Source: a virus. Taken from it: a stretch of DNA of 35,010 nt. The notes beneath the pieces are model-generated. The model saw only the letters and a list, made by a program, of their open reading frames with translations. It ran no database searches and was not told where the DNA came from. A program made the position numbers and the translations under genes. Location: positions 1 through 35,010 of the IMG/VR virus record IMGVR_UViG_3300049732_000162; one strand, 5' to 3'. How positions within the stretch are numbered: position 1 is the stretch's first letter; the number at the start of each line of letters is the position of its first letter. This document shows, piece after piece, positions 5,624-11,597 of the stretch.

Positions 5624-5890
5624 ATGGATGTAACCCGGGCGCAATTGCGCCGGGCGTTCGCGTTGACGATTCGCACATTGCGCCGCGAAAAAGGCATCGC
5701 TCAGGAACAACTCGCGCTCGCATCCGGCCTCGACCGGTCGTTTGTCGGGCGAATCGAGCGCGGAATCCATGCGCCGACCATCTGGACGATATACAAACTT
5801 ATGCCAGCGTTCGGCATTTCCTACCGCTGTTTCGCCCGCCGTTTCGAAGAAGCGCTCGCGATCATCATGAGCAGGGATTCGAAACGCTGA
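5624..5890 (+). CDS. XRE-family helix-turn-helix repressor
   Basis: The product is 88 residues from the ATG at 5624; an in-frame ATG at 5594 lies inside the promoter spacer and is less likely. It is one Cro/C1-type HTH domain: helix 2 and recognition helix 3 lie in IAQEQLALASGLDRSFVGRIERG (about 27-49), followed by PTIWTIYKLMPAFGI, typical of the family. There is no peptidase or oligomerisation domain, so it is a small regulator more like a Cro or an SinR-type protein than a full CI. Two copies of the dyad element flank it (4950-5017 and 5888-5953), and its stop codon overlaps the second. It is the best candidate to bind the palindrome, though this is inference. Confidence 0.85.
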   Translation: MDVTRAQLRRAFALTIRTLRREKGIAQEQLALASGLDRSFVGRIERGIHAPTIWTIYKLMPAFGISYRCFARRFEEALAIIMSRDSKR

Positions 5891-5953
5891 CCAGACCCGA
5901 TGGACGCCACTCTTATCGCCAGGGGATAAGTCAGCATCGGACAGATGTGGTCA
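5888..5953 (+). repeat. Full dyad element, copy 2
   Basis: A 66-bp element with ends TGACCA (5888-5893) and TGGTCA (5948-5953), which are inverted repeats, and a near-perfect central palindrome at 5912-5930 (one mismatch: CTTATCGCC against GGGGATAAG). The left end overlaps the TGA stop of the repressor gene. Core-to-TGGTCA spacing is 33 bases, the same as in copies 4 and 5. Confidence 0.8.
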
Positions 5954-6200
5954 GACACACGACTACTACCAGTTACTGCCTATGAAGAGCTAGCATTTTC
6001 TGTCGCTGCTGTGGCGATCAACCGCCTCTTCACTCGCGGCCCGGAACAAAGACAAGTTCCGAATACTTTCTTGGGTGCAGGTATTATGGTCAAGATTTCA
6101 AGACGATGTCAATCGGATTTGCGCGAAGGCAGATGCTCATTCCGCGCAATGCGCACATGACACTAGAAATTTAGTTCGCATATCGCGTATCATCGGGCTT
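5954..6200. other. Low-coding, A+T-richer stretch upstream of the basic protein
   Basis: I see no convincing gene here. A 71-codon plus-strand frame from an ATG at 5945 and an N-terminal extension of the next gene from 6075 are both open, but neither resembles a folded protein. Base composition is closer to 50% GC than its surroundings. A TATCAT box at 6188-6193 lies seven bases before the GTG of the next gene. Being next to the Rep-like gene, an origin is possible; I see no clear iterons. Confidence 0.4.
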
Positions 6201-6527
6201 GTGGAAAAGGAAAAGGACCCTGCGGCGGTCGCGCTCGGCAAGCGGCGCCAGGCGCTGATGACGCCGGAAGAATCGCGGGCGTTCCATCAGGCCGGCGCGA
6301 AGGCCGCGCACATCACGCTCGCCAAGCGATCGCCACTCGAGCGCCGCATGTCCGGCATCCGCGCCTGGCGCACGCGGCGGATGCGGCCGGCGTGGATGGC
6401 GCATCAATCCGCAGGCTCACCGGGCGAGCCACCGGCGCCTCCGACGGACGCATCCGAGCTCGCGCGATTGCTCGACTCGGCGTCTGATGAAGCGCTCGAG
6501 CGGTTGCGGTCGATTGTCGCGAGATAA
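6201..6527 (+). CDS. Small basic protein with (T/S)PEE repeat motif, paralogue of the gene at 12874
   Basis: The product is 108 residues from GTG at 6201; an ATG at 6075 gives 150. Residues 1-45 share a pattern with the product of 12874-13068: AAVALGKxR, then a TPEE motif followed by a Gly-Ala-Lys-Ala-Ala helix, then a second (S/T)PxER motif. The middle is Arg-rich (RAWRTRRMRP) and the end is an acidic helix. Such short basic proteins occur in many bacterial and plasmid genomes without a known function; nucleic acid binding is likely. There is no ribosome-binding site, and the -10-like box ends seven bases before the start. Its last 124 bases overlap the 3' end of the Rep-like gene on the other strand. 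Confidence 0.6.
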   Translation: MEKEKDPAAVALGKRRQALMTPEESRAFHQAGAKAAHITLAKRSPLERRMSGIRAWRTRRMRPAWMAHQSAGSPGEPPAPPTDASELARLLDSASDEALERLRSIVAR

Positions 6528-7753
6528 CGCGCGATCCAGCGGCGCACACTTGCTTCGCCCGGCGGCCATTGTGGCGGATGCCGCGGTTGCTCGAGCAGCC
6601 AGCGCAAAAACGGCGCATCGTTCGTAATTCCGCCCTCAGCGTACAACTCGGCTAATCGCTCAGCGGAACACGGCGGATCAGGCGCACTCGCCGGCGCAGA
6701 TGAACCGCTTGCGGACATGCGCCGCGGTACCGAAACCGGCGGCGATTCGGCTGATTGCTGATCGCTGACCGCTGACCGCTCGATCGGCGCAAGCGGTTGA
6801 ACGATTCGCTTTTCCGGCGGATACGATTCGAGGACGGGGCCGCCCCTCCTGATGTAATCGGCGGCGATGTATCGCCAGCACGCGTCCTGCGATCGGAACA
6901 GGCGCGGCTTGTGATGCTGGTCGACATCGAGCAGGAATGCGCGGATATTCCAGCGGCGCACCAGCATCAAACTCAACAGCCACAGCGTGGTCTGAAACGA
7001 GACGGGGACGCGGAACCAGTTATCGAGAGTTTGCCGCAAATCCTGAACGCGCGAAAGAATCGGTGTTTTTACTGGGCTTTCGGCGGTATCGACGGAATAT
7101 ACGTTATCAACCAATTGCGGCTTGTTGGGCGGGTCTTGCTTCGTTTCACGGATCGGCTCGGGTTCCGTGTCAGTCCGCGGTTTTTGCTCGTCCACAACGG
7201 AAGAAGACTGATATACACCAATATCAACTACAGAAGACTCATCTGGCGGTGACTCTTTTGTCACCGTATCGGTAACGGAACTCTCGGCTGCACAACGATT
7301 TCGAAGATGCTCGTCAAAGAACGGATTGTCCCAGTTGATGCTGATTTCGTTTGTCGTACAACTCCCGTTTTCACGCAATCGCGGACTGACTGTGATCAGG
7401 TAGCGCTCGCGCAAATACTTCGTGTAACGCTTGATCGACCGCTCGCATCTGTGAGCCTTCGCAGCAAGATGCTCGACCGAAAGCGTACAAGAGCCATAAC
7501 CGTGCGCCAGCTCCGCCAGGCGGGCGAGATATGCGCCGATCTTCGCCGGGATCAAACGGCCATCGGGCAGCGGCGTGTCATCAAGAAACCGGCGCAAACC
7601 GATCAGGGGATTTAACGGAGCAGCGGCTAATTCCGGCGGCGGCCCGTAGCGGCGTTGATGACGCCGGCTGCGATGAAAATGCGTGGAAAAACTAGCTTGA
7701 CGCGCGCTCTGCTGTGATATTCTGTTGTTGTCTCTCGTGTTGGTTTTTGGCAC
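6404..7753 (-). CDS. Replication initiator-like protein with winged-helix domain
   Basis: The product is 449 residues from GTG at 7753, preceded by AAGGA. Residues about 60-150 form a winged helix-turn-helix: LIPAKIGAYLARLA, then a recognition region LSVEHLAAKAHRCERSIKRYTKYLRE and a wing YLITVSPRLRENGS. This is the pattern of the N-terminal domain of phage replication protein O and of plasmid initiators (helix_turn_helix in front of a linker). The rest is low-complexity, Ser/Pro-rich, with a helical patch (FRVPVSFQTTLWLLSLMLVRRW) and a copy of the GCTGANN repeat encoding SAVSDQQSAES. No helicase or polymerase motif is seen, so it would recruit host enzymes. The Ser-rich tail overlaps the gene at 6201-6527 antisense. 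Confidence 0.7.
   Translation of the reverse strand: MPKTNTRDNNRISQQSARQASFSTHFHRSRRHQRRYGPPPELAAAPLNPLIGLRRFLDDTPLPDGRLIPAKIGAYLARLAELAHGYGSCTLSVEHLAAKAHRCERSIKRYTKYLRERYLITVSPRLRENGSCTTNEISINWDNPFFDEHLRNRCAAESSVTDTVTKESPPDESSVVDIGVYQSSSVVDEQKPRTDTEPEPIRETKQDPPNKPQLVDNVYSVDTAESPVKTPILSRVQDLRQTLDNWFRVPVSFQTTLWLLSLMLVRRWNIRAFLLDVDQHHKPRLFRSQDACWRYIAADYIRRGGPVLESYPPEKRIVQPLAPIERSAVSDQQSAESPPVSVPRRMSASGSSAPASAPDPPCSAERLAELYAEGGITNDAPFLRWLLEQPRHPPQWPPGEASVRRWIARYLATIDRNRSSASSDAESSNRASSDASVGGAGGSPGEPAD
6750..6780. repeat. GCTGANN heptamer repeat inside the Rep-like gene
   Basis: Four tandem units, GCTGATT, GCTGATC, GCTGACC and GCTGACC, and part of a fifth, in frame with the Rep-like gene, encoding ERSAVSDQQSAES on the minus strand. 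It is the only cluster of this family that is not at a gene end. Confidence 0.75.
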
Positions 7754-7783
7754 GTGGAAGTTCCTTCTGCCAGCACAGAATTG

Positions 7784-7812
7784 AAGGGCGCTGATTTGCG
7801 GTCAGCGCCCTT
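7784..7812 (+). terminator. Stem-loop, possible terminator
   Basis: An 11-bp perfect stem (AAGGGCGCTGA / TCAGCGCCCTT) with a 7-base loop, followed on the plus strand by GCGTTTT. It lies between the endonuclease VII gene and the Rep-like gene, both leftward, so on the minus strand it would separate their transcripts but lacks a clean U-run there. The better U-run faces plus, where no gene is seen to need it. Confidence 0.5.
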
Positions 7813-7880
7813 TGCGTTTTGCTGGTCATGGCAATTACGTTACCACAGAAATCAGCTTAAGCCACTCCCCTGCCCTGCTA

Positions 7881-8612
7881 TCAGGCCTTATGTCGCTCAA
7901 TATACTCAATAGCGCGCCGCAAAACGTCGGGATCTTCCCTCACAAATCCGAGCATCGAATTACACCGCTCGCATAGCATCTCGCGAAGTGCGCCCGTGTT
8001 GTGGCAGTGATCGACAACCAACAATTTATCGGCGCGACGACAAATAGCGCAGGCTTCCGTCCCGGCATGTAAATTGGCGATATCTTGAGCCTTAACCCTA
8101 TAACGGCGTGCCTTCATCAGGGTTGTGCGCCGCTCTCTGTTCACGAGATGTCTCTGCCTCGACCTTTCATTGAAACAATCAAAGCAGATCGACCGCTTGG
8201 CATAGAATTCCGTACCGGGCTTTTTCTGGCCGCACGCGCTACATTGCAATTCGACTTCGACCCTAGTGTTGGTCGTTCGGCGCTTACGCGGCATTCGACG
8301 TCTAAACTCTTTCATTGGCATCACCCGCGAAGAAAGTTCCGCCCATTGTTCATGCGAAAGGGACCTGTAGGCTCGGATCGAAGCTAAAGCATCACCATGG
8401 TATTTCCAACGCTGATAGTGCACCGAGCACCATAATCTCGCATGACGAGGTTTACCACATCCGACTACCGAACACAGTTGGCCTTTATGACTGCCACGAA
8501 CGGGAATCGACGCCAAGGGATCACCGTGATCCCTCCAGCGACGATAATGCAGTTGACAGAATAGCTTGGCGCGATGGGGCCTGGCACAACCAGGAACCGA
8601 GCATAAACTCAT
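7881..8612 (-). CDS. Endonuclease VII-type Holliday-junction resolvase with duplicated zinc-binding N-terminus
   Basis: The product is 243 residues. The C-terminal third has the recombination endonuclease VII signature: CAICRR, then DHCHNTGALREMLCERCN (Asp-His-x-His, Cys-x2-Cys) followed by the helix MLGFVREDPDVLRRAIEYI, as in T4 gp49. The enzyme cuts branched DNA before packaging and in recombination. The N-terminus holds two copies of a Cys-x4-Cys-x9-Cys-x2-His unit (Cys4, Cys9, Cys19, His22; Cys47, Cys52, Cys62, His65), each followed by a YxRW(K/R)xHGD(P/A) sequence, which is not part of the T4 enzyme and may bind DNA. A third CSACG pair precedes the nuclease domain. The upstream region is A+T-rich. 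Confidence 0.88.
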   Translation of the reverse strand: MSLCSVPGCARPHRAKLFCQLHYRRWRDHGDPLASIPVRGSHKGQLCSVVGCGKPRHARLWCSVHYQRWKYHGDALASIRAYRSLSHEQWAELSSRVMPMKEFRRRMPRKRRTTNTRVEVELQCSACGQKKPGTEFYAKRSICFDCFNERSRQRHLVNRERRTTLMKARRYRVKAQDIANLHAGTEACAICRRADKLLVVDHCHNTGALREMLCERCNSMLGFVREDPDVLRRAIEYIERHKA

Positions 8613-8647
8613 AATTCATATTATCTCACACTTATCTATCACTTAGC

Positions 8648-8693
8648 AATGATAACAGAAATTATCATTCTTGATATTTTGCGCACGTGCGCA
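8648..8693. promoter_or_regulatory. Two adjacent inverted repeats upstream of the endonuclease VII gene
   Basis: AATGATAA (8648-8655) and TTATCATT (8662-8669) form an 8-bp inverted repeat with a 6-base spacer. Next to it TGCGCACGTGCGCA (8680-8693) is a perfect 14-bp palindrome that directly follows the stop codon of the excisionase-like gene. Neither has a U-run. Operators for a dimeric regulator are the simplest reading; the excisionase-like protein encoded next door is one candidate. Confidence 0.5.
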
Positions 8694-9149
8694 CTAACGT
8701 AGACAGTCGAGGTTGATGATTCCATCGAAAGTATGCCCTTGAATCTCATCGAGATCCGAGCGCCGCACGCGATAGCGCCCGCCTTCGCGAACACCGACGT
8801 TTAGCGCCCGGAGCTGGCCGCCCGCAATCAGATCACGCAGAAACGCCGCCGGAAGCCCGGAGTACTCGGCGGCTTCGGCGAGCGTGAGCCAGGGGCGACC
8901 GATAGGCGCAACCGGGCGCGGCAAGGGCGGCACAACAGCAACCGCCTTCGGCGTCATTTCGTCTTTGAGCCGCGCGACATCCTCAACGGCAAAGATCGTC
9001 GTTTCCCGCCCGGTAACCGGGTCCGGTCTTTTCGATCGCTCGATCCTCCCGTTCTGTGACAATTCCATGAGCCGCCGGACGCTCATACCAAGCTCTTTTG
9101 CGGCGATGTCCTTTGACAGGTATTGCGCCGGCAAGGGTGTTTTGGGCAT
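8694..9149 (-). CDS. Tandem excisionase/MerR-like DNA-binding protein
   Basis: The product is 151 residues from the ATG at 9149. It has two winged-helix units of the excisionase/MerR type: one over about residues 10-65 (YLSKDIAAKELGMSVRRLMEL with wing up to the VEDVARLK helix) and one over about 87-140 (WLTLAEAAEYSGLPAAFLRD, then RYRVRRSDLDEI). The second closely follows the pattern of the helix_turn_helix_17 family. A Pro-rich linker joins them. With no integrase in the genome, a role as transcriptional regulator or replication/partition accessory is more likely than excision. It is divergent from the gene at 9354; the start lacks a clear ribosome-binding site. Confidence 0.8.
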   Translation of the reverse strand: MPKTPLPAQYLSKDIAAKELGMSVRRLMELSQNGRIERSKRPDPVTGRETTIFAVEDVARLKDEMTPKAVAVVPPLPRPVAPIGRPWLTLAEAAEYSGLPAAFLRDLIAGGQLRALNVGVREGGRYRVRRSDLDEIQGHTFDGIINLDCLR

Positions 9150-9228
9150 GGGGACGATTCTAGCACCGCGCGGCTCGAAGCGGCGAACGGGCGGAGGTTG
9201 CGCCGCGTCGCCGCTACGTAAAACGCCA

Positions 9229-9256
9229 TTGCAAAACACAGGCTCAGGCGTAGAAT
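9229..9256 (+). promoter_or_regulatory. Candidate rightward promoter for the gene at 9354
   Basis: TTGCAA (9229-9234), a 16-base spacer, and TAGAAT (9251-9256, five of six matches to TATAAT). It lies between the divergent excisionase-like gene and the gene at 9354, about 100 bases ahead of the latter. The transcript leader would contain the inverted heptamer repeat region. Confidence 0.5.
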
Positions 9257-9285
9257 AGGTAAAACGGGCGTGGAAACCCGTGGAT

Positions 9286-9347
9286 ACAGCGGTCAGCGGT
9301 CAGCAAGTCAGCAAGGCGGGCTGAAAGCTGATCGCTGAAAGCTGAAT
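9286..9347. repeat. Inverted arrays of the heptamer repeat in the 9354 leader
   Basis: TCAGCNN units (9286 to about 9312) are followed by four GCTGANN units in register (9320-9347: GCTGAAA, GCTGATC, GCTGAAA, GCTGAAT). The two halves are complementary and can fold into a long hairpin in the mRNA just before the ATG at 9354. Confidence 0.75.
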
Positions 9348-9353
9348 GGTTCA

Positions 9354-9902
9354 ATGGAACAGCAAGCCCTGATACCGGATATCCTGGTCGAGCGCGAAGA
9401 GCGCCCGAAGCCCAACGGCGGCAACGGTCGCCCGCCTGGCGCGACGAATCTTCGCCGCCGGGCGCTCGAGCGGGCCGCGCAATCAGAAGCCCTGCCGATC
9501 ATTCTGAAGCTGATCGATCTCGCGAAGCAAGGCGATACGCTCGCCGCCCGGATCATCCTCGACCGCATCTGGCCCCGACCGAAGACCGCGCCCATTACCG
9601 TCGACCTGCCCAAAACCGGAACACCTTCGGAAATCCGCGCCGCGATGCATGACCTGCTGCACAAGATCGCAACCGGCGAAATCCCGACCGATGACGGCCA
9701 ACTCCTGATGGCGACGATGCGCGATGTCCTGGACGCGCACCGGATACAAACCATCGACCTGACGCCATCGCTTGCCGCGCCCCAATCGGACGCCAGAACG
9801 GCGCTTGCCGAGCGGCTCGAGCGGATCATCGAAGCGAGAGAGCAATCCGCGGTCAGTGATCAGCAGTCAGCCGAAGACGCAAGGCTGAACGCTGAAAGCT
9901 GA
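9354..9902 (+). CDS. DUF5681/small-terminase-like protein
   Basis: The product is 182 residues. Residues about 20-85 (KPNGGNGRPPGATNLRR..., then ALPIILKLIDLAKQGDTLAARIILDRIWPRPK) follow the pattern of DUF5681 and related small-terminase-like proteins: a basic GRPxGxxN start, a helix pair with a GD-x-x-AA-x-x-x-LDR motif, and a P-rich end. This is one candidate for the small terminase subunit, although it lies on the opposite strand and over 5 kb from terL. The last 20 residues (SAVSDQQSAED...LNAES) are encoded by heptamer repeat units, and its TGA stop is formed by one, which suggests the gene's end has been altered by the repeat. Confidence 0.7.
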   Translation: MEQQALIPDILVEREERPKPNGGNGRPPGATNLRRRALERAAQSEALPIILKLIDLAKQGDTLAARIILDRIWPRPKTAPITVDLPKTGTPSEIRAAMHDLLHKIATGEIPTDDGQLLMATMRDVLDAHRIQTIDLTPSLAAPQSDARTALAERLERIIEAREQSAVSDQQSAEDARLNAES

Positions 9903-9907
9903 ACGCT
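9853..9907. repeat. GCTGANN/TCAGCNN heptamer repeats at the end of the 9354 gene
   Basis: Three TCAG(C/T)-type units (9853-9871) and three GCTGANN units (9884-9904) overlap the 3' end of the gene; the TGA stop (9900-9902) is part of a unit. Confidence 0.7.
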
Positions 9908-9914
9908 CCAGAAA

Positions 9915-9962
9915 CACGAAAGCGGCGACAGGGCGGAATAACCGCCGCGCCGCCGCTTCGTG
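9915..9962. terminator. GC-rich imperfect stem-loop between convergent genes
   Basis: CACGAAAGCGGCG and CGCCGCCGCTTCGTG form an imperfect long stem with an internal GGCGG/CCGCC pairing. It lies between the ends of the convergent genes at 9902 and 9973, as expected for a two-way terminator, but has no U-run on either strand. Confidence 0.4.
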
Positions 9963-9972
9963 ATCTGACCAA

Positions 9973-10551
9973 TCAATTGCAGTTCGAGTGCTCTACGTAA
10001 CGCTTGGAACCGGAAGGCGTGAGGTAATAGCAGCCGCCCTTGGGACCCCACATATACTTCTGTCCGGCAGGTTCGGGTTTTGATTTCGCCGGCGCTACCG
10101 ACGCGGGCTCGGCCTTCGGATGACGGTATTCCCAGGGCGCTACCGGATTCGCCGCCGCCCACAGGCCCTCGCTTGCCGAGCGCGCGGTCTTTTCCGCCGC
10201 TTCATAACGCCCATCCTTGCAATACTCGACAAATCGCCACGCCTGCCCCATTTCAACCATGCTCAGATTGACCAGGCTCCCGTTTACGGTCACTTCGGCG
10301 AGTACACGGCCATACTTGTCGATCCCCTTTTTATCTATCCCAACTGTCTGACCGGATAGCATCACCGAAAGAAAGACCCGCGATTCCTCGCCGCCGGGCT
10401 GCGACAATTCCGGCGCATCGATACAGTGCAGCCGCACCTTCGTGCCGTCGGCGATCTCGAACGTATCGCCGTCCATCACTTTGACTACTTTCGCGAGGGG
10501 CTGAGCCCAGGCAACAACCGCAAACAGAGAGAGAATGACAATTCGCTTCAC
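9973..10551 (-). CDS. Secreted staphylococcal-type (thermonuclease) nuclease
   Basis: The product is 192 residues from GTG at 10551, preceded by AGAGG. Residues 1-16 (MKRIVILSLFAVVAWA) are a classical signal peptide. Residues 20-130 are a complete SNase fold: VMDGDTFEI with the calcium-binding Asp, Arg40 in VRLHCIDAPE, Glu in GGEES, and Arg82 in KYGRVLAEV, which match the catalytic Arg-Glu-Arg trio. The C-terminal 28 residues (GGCYYLTPSGSKRYVEHSNC) form a small two-Cys domain after a Pro/Lys linker. It is the last gene of the leftward early-type operon. A phage-encoded exported nuclease might degrade extracellular or competing DNA; the export signal makes a role in genome metabolism less likely. 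Confidence 0.9.
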   Translation of the reverse strand: MKRIVILSLFAVVAWAQPLAKVVKVMDGDTFEIADGTKVRLHCIDAPELSQPGGEESRVFLSVMLSGQTVGIDKKGIDKYGRVLAEVTVNGSLVNLSMVEMGQAWRFVEYCKDGRYEAAEKTARSASEGLWAAANPVAPWEYRHPKAEPASVAPAKSKPEPAGQKYMWGPKGGCYYLTPSGSKRYVEHSNCN

Positions 10552-10587
10552 ATGAACCTCTAAGATATTGATATTTAGTGGGGTAAC

Positions 10588-10607
10588 GGCGGTCAGGAAT
10601 GACCGCC
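10588..10607. terminator. Short stem-loop with GGAA tetraloop
   Basis: An 8-bp perfect stem (GGCGGTCA / TGACCGCC) closed by the tetraloop GGAA on the plus strand. It lies right after the stop of the gene at 10609 and ahead of the SNase gene. There is no U-run in the leftward direction, so it may be an RNA-processing or attenuation hairpin rather than a full terminator. Confidence 0.45.
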
Positions 10608-10608
10608 G

Positions 10609-10776
10609 CTAAAACTTGGACGCAGCCGGATTGCCCGGCGTTTCTAATTCCTCGATGGCGCGCTCGAGATCCACACGCGCCTTGCACAGCAGCTCGAGCA
10701 CGTCAACCGCATCGCTCATCCGCGCCGCGATAATGTGCATGGCGGCCTGATCGGCGTATTGTTCCCACAATGGCAT
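10609..10776 (-). CDS. Hypothetical small helical protein
   Basis: The product is 55 residues from the ATG at 10776, which shares one base with the stop of the Cas4-like nuclease gene (TGATG). It is a single amphipathic helical protein (AARMSDAVDVLELLCKARVDLERAIEELE), perhaps a short coiled coil. No function can be given; coupling to the nuclease gene suggests a related job. Confidence 0.6.
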   Translation of the reverse strand: MPLWEQYADQAAMHIIAARMSDAVDVLELLCKARVDLERAIEELETPGNPAASKF

Positions 10777-11597
10777 CACGCCGCTACCTTTCCACCAAAT
10801 TCCGCTTCGCACACATTCGCGAACGGACACCACCGGCGGCTACACGTCGACGCCGAACGATTCGGCAGGAACAAACCGCCCGCGATGCCTTCGGCAACCA
10901 GCGGATACAACCGCTCGACCAGTTGCCGCCCGGCGGCGCCCGGCGCATGGTCGATCTGGATTAGCGCGGGTTCCTTCGTACTGACAAGCAAATCGATTCG
11001 CGCTTCGCCCGATGCCCTGGGCATGAGCGCCGTATACGTGGCGAGCTGCAACGCGTGATCCGCCGATACCTCGGAAGCCTTGCGCGATTTGGTCTTGATA
11101 TCGATGACGCGCCCGGAAGTGTCAACGATATCGACGATCCCGCGGACCGGAACGCCAGCGATCACGCCGGTAACCGGAACCTCGACCGCCGCCGGCTCGA
11201 TTGCGGGCGCGGCATCGGACAAATACTTCTGAGTCAATCGCAACCCGCTACCTTTCAGATCGTCGATATCGTCGGTCGCGTTAAACTCCGCGCCCTCGGC
11301 CGCCGCGTCCCAGGCGTGATCCCAGGCGTCGGCGATGCCGGCGGATTCGAGCGTAACGCCGTCGAGCTTTGCGGCCAGATAATAGGCGATCATCGAATGC
11401 ACCGCCTTGCCGCGGACCGCGCCGCCCGATGCCGGATCAGGAAGGCCGGACATGTACTTGAAGAACCATTTCGCCTGACAGCTCAGAAAACACGACGCCT
11501 GCGAAGGCGACAACACTTCGCCCGGTATTGAGGCGGCGGCGGGGCGGATGTTCCGCTCTTCCGCCGCCTTGTCGATCGTGATAACCGCCGTACTCAC
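10776..11597 (-). CDS. PD-(D/E)XK nuclease, Cas4/RecB-like, with Fe-S cysteines
   Basis: The product is 273 residues from GTG at 11597, overlapping the previous stop as GTGA. The start LSPSQASCFLSCQAKWFFKY (29-48) is the usual opening of the RecB/Cas4 nuclease family, with the first cluster Cys among Cys36/Cys40. The catalytic core is VRGIVDIVDTSGRVIDIKTKS (GIxD, then DIKTxS, about 150-171). The C-terminus has Cys252, Cys257 and Cys263, completing a four-Cys iron-sulfur site as in Cas4 and AddB. Such phage enzymes are 5'-3' exonucleases for recombination or DNA end processing. It is the core of the leftward early-type operon and stands alone, without a recognisable annealing protein. Confidence 0.88.
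   Translation of the reverse strand: MSTAVITIDKAAEERNIRPAAASIPGEVLSPSQASCFLSCQAKWFFKYMSGLPDPASGGAVRGKAVHSMIAYYLAAKLDGVTLESAGIADAWDHAWDAAAEGAEFNATDDIDDLKGSGLRLTQKYLSDAAPAIEPAAVEVPVTGVIAGVPVRGIVDIVDTSGRVIDIKTKSRKASEVSADHALQLATYTALMPRASGEARIDLLVSTKEPALIQIDHAPGAAGRQLVERLYPLVAEGIAGGLFLPNRSASTCSRRWCPFANVCEAEFGGKVAA

Noticed and set aside
5945-6160. 71-codon plus-strand frame after dyad copy 2
   Set aside because: Starts inside the dyad element, has no ribosome-binding site and no recognisable pattern; kept only as part of the low-coding region.
7741-7880. tRNA or small RNA between the Rep-like and endonuclease VII genes
   Set aside because: Only one hairpin is visible; no cloverleaf or CCA end.
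10776-11597. A Cas4 gene as evidence of a CRISPR adaptation module
   Set aside because: The nuclease stands in a phage recombination-type operon with no Cas1 or Cas2; solo Cas4-like enzymes are usual in phages.
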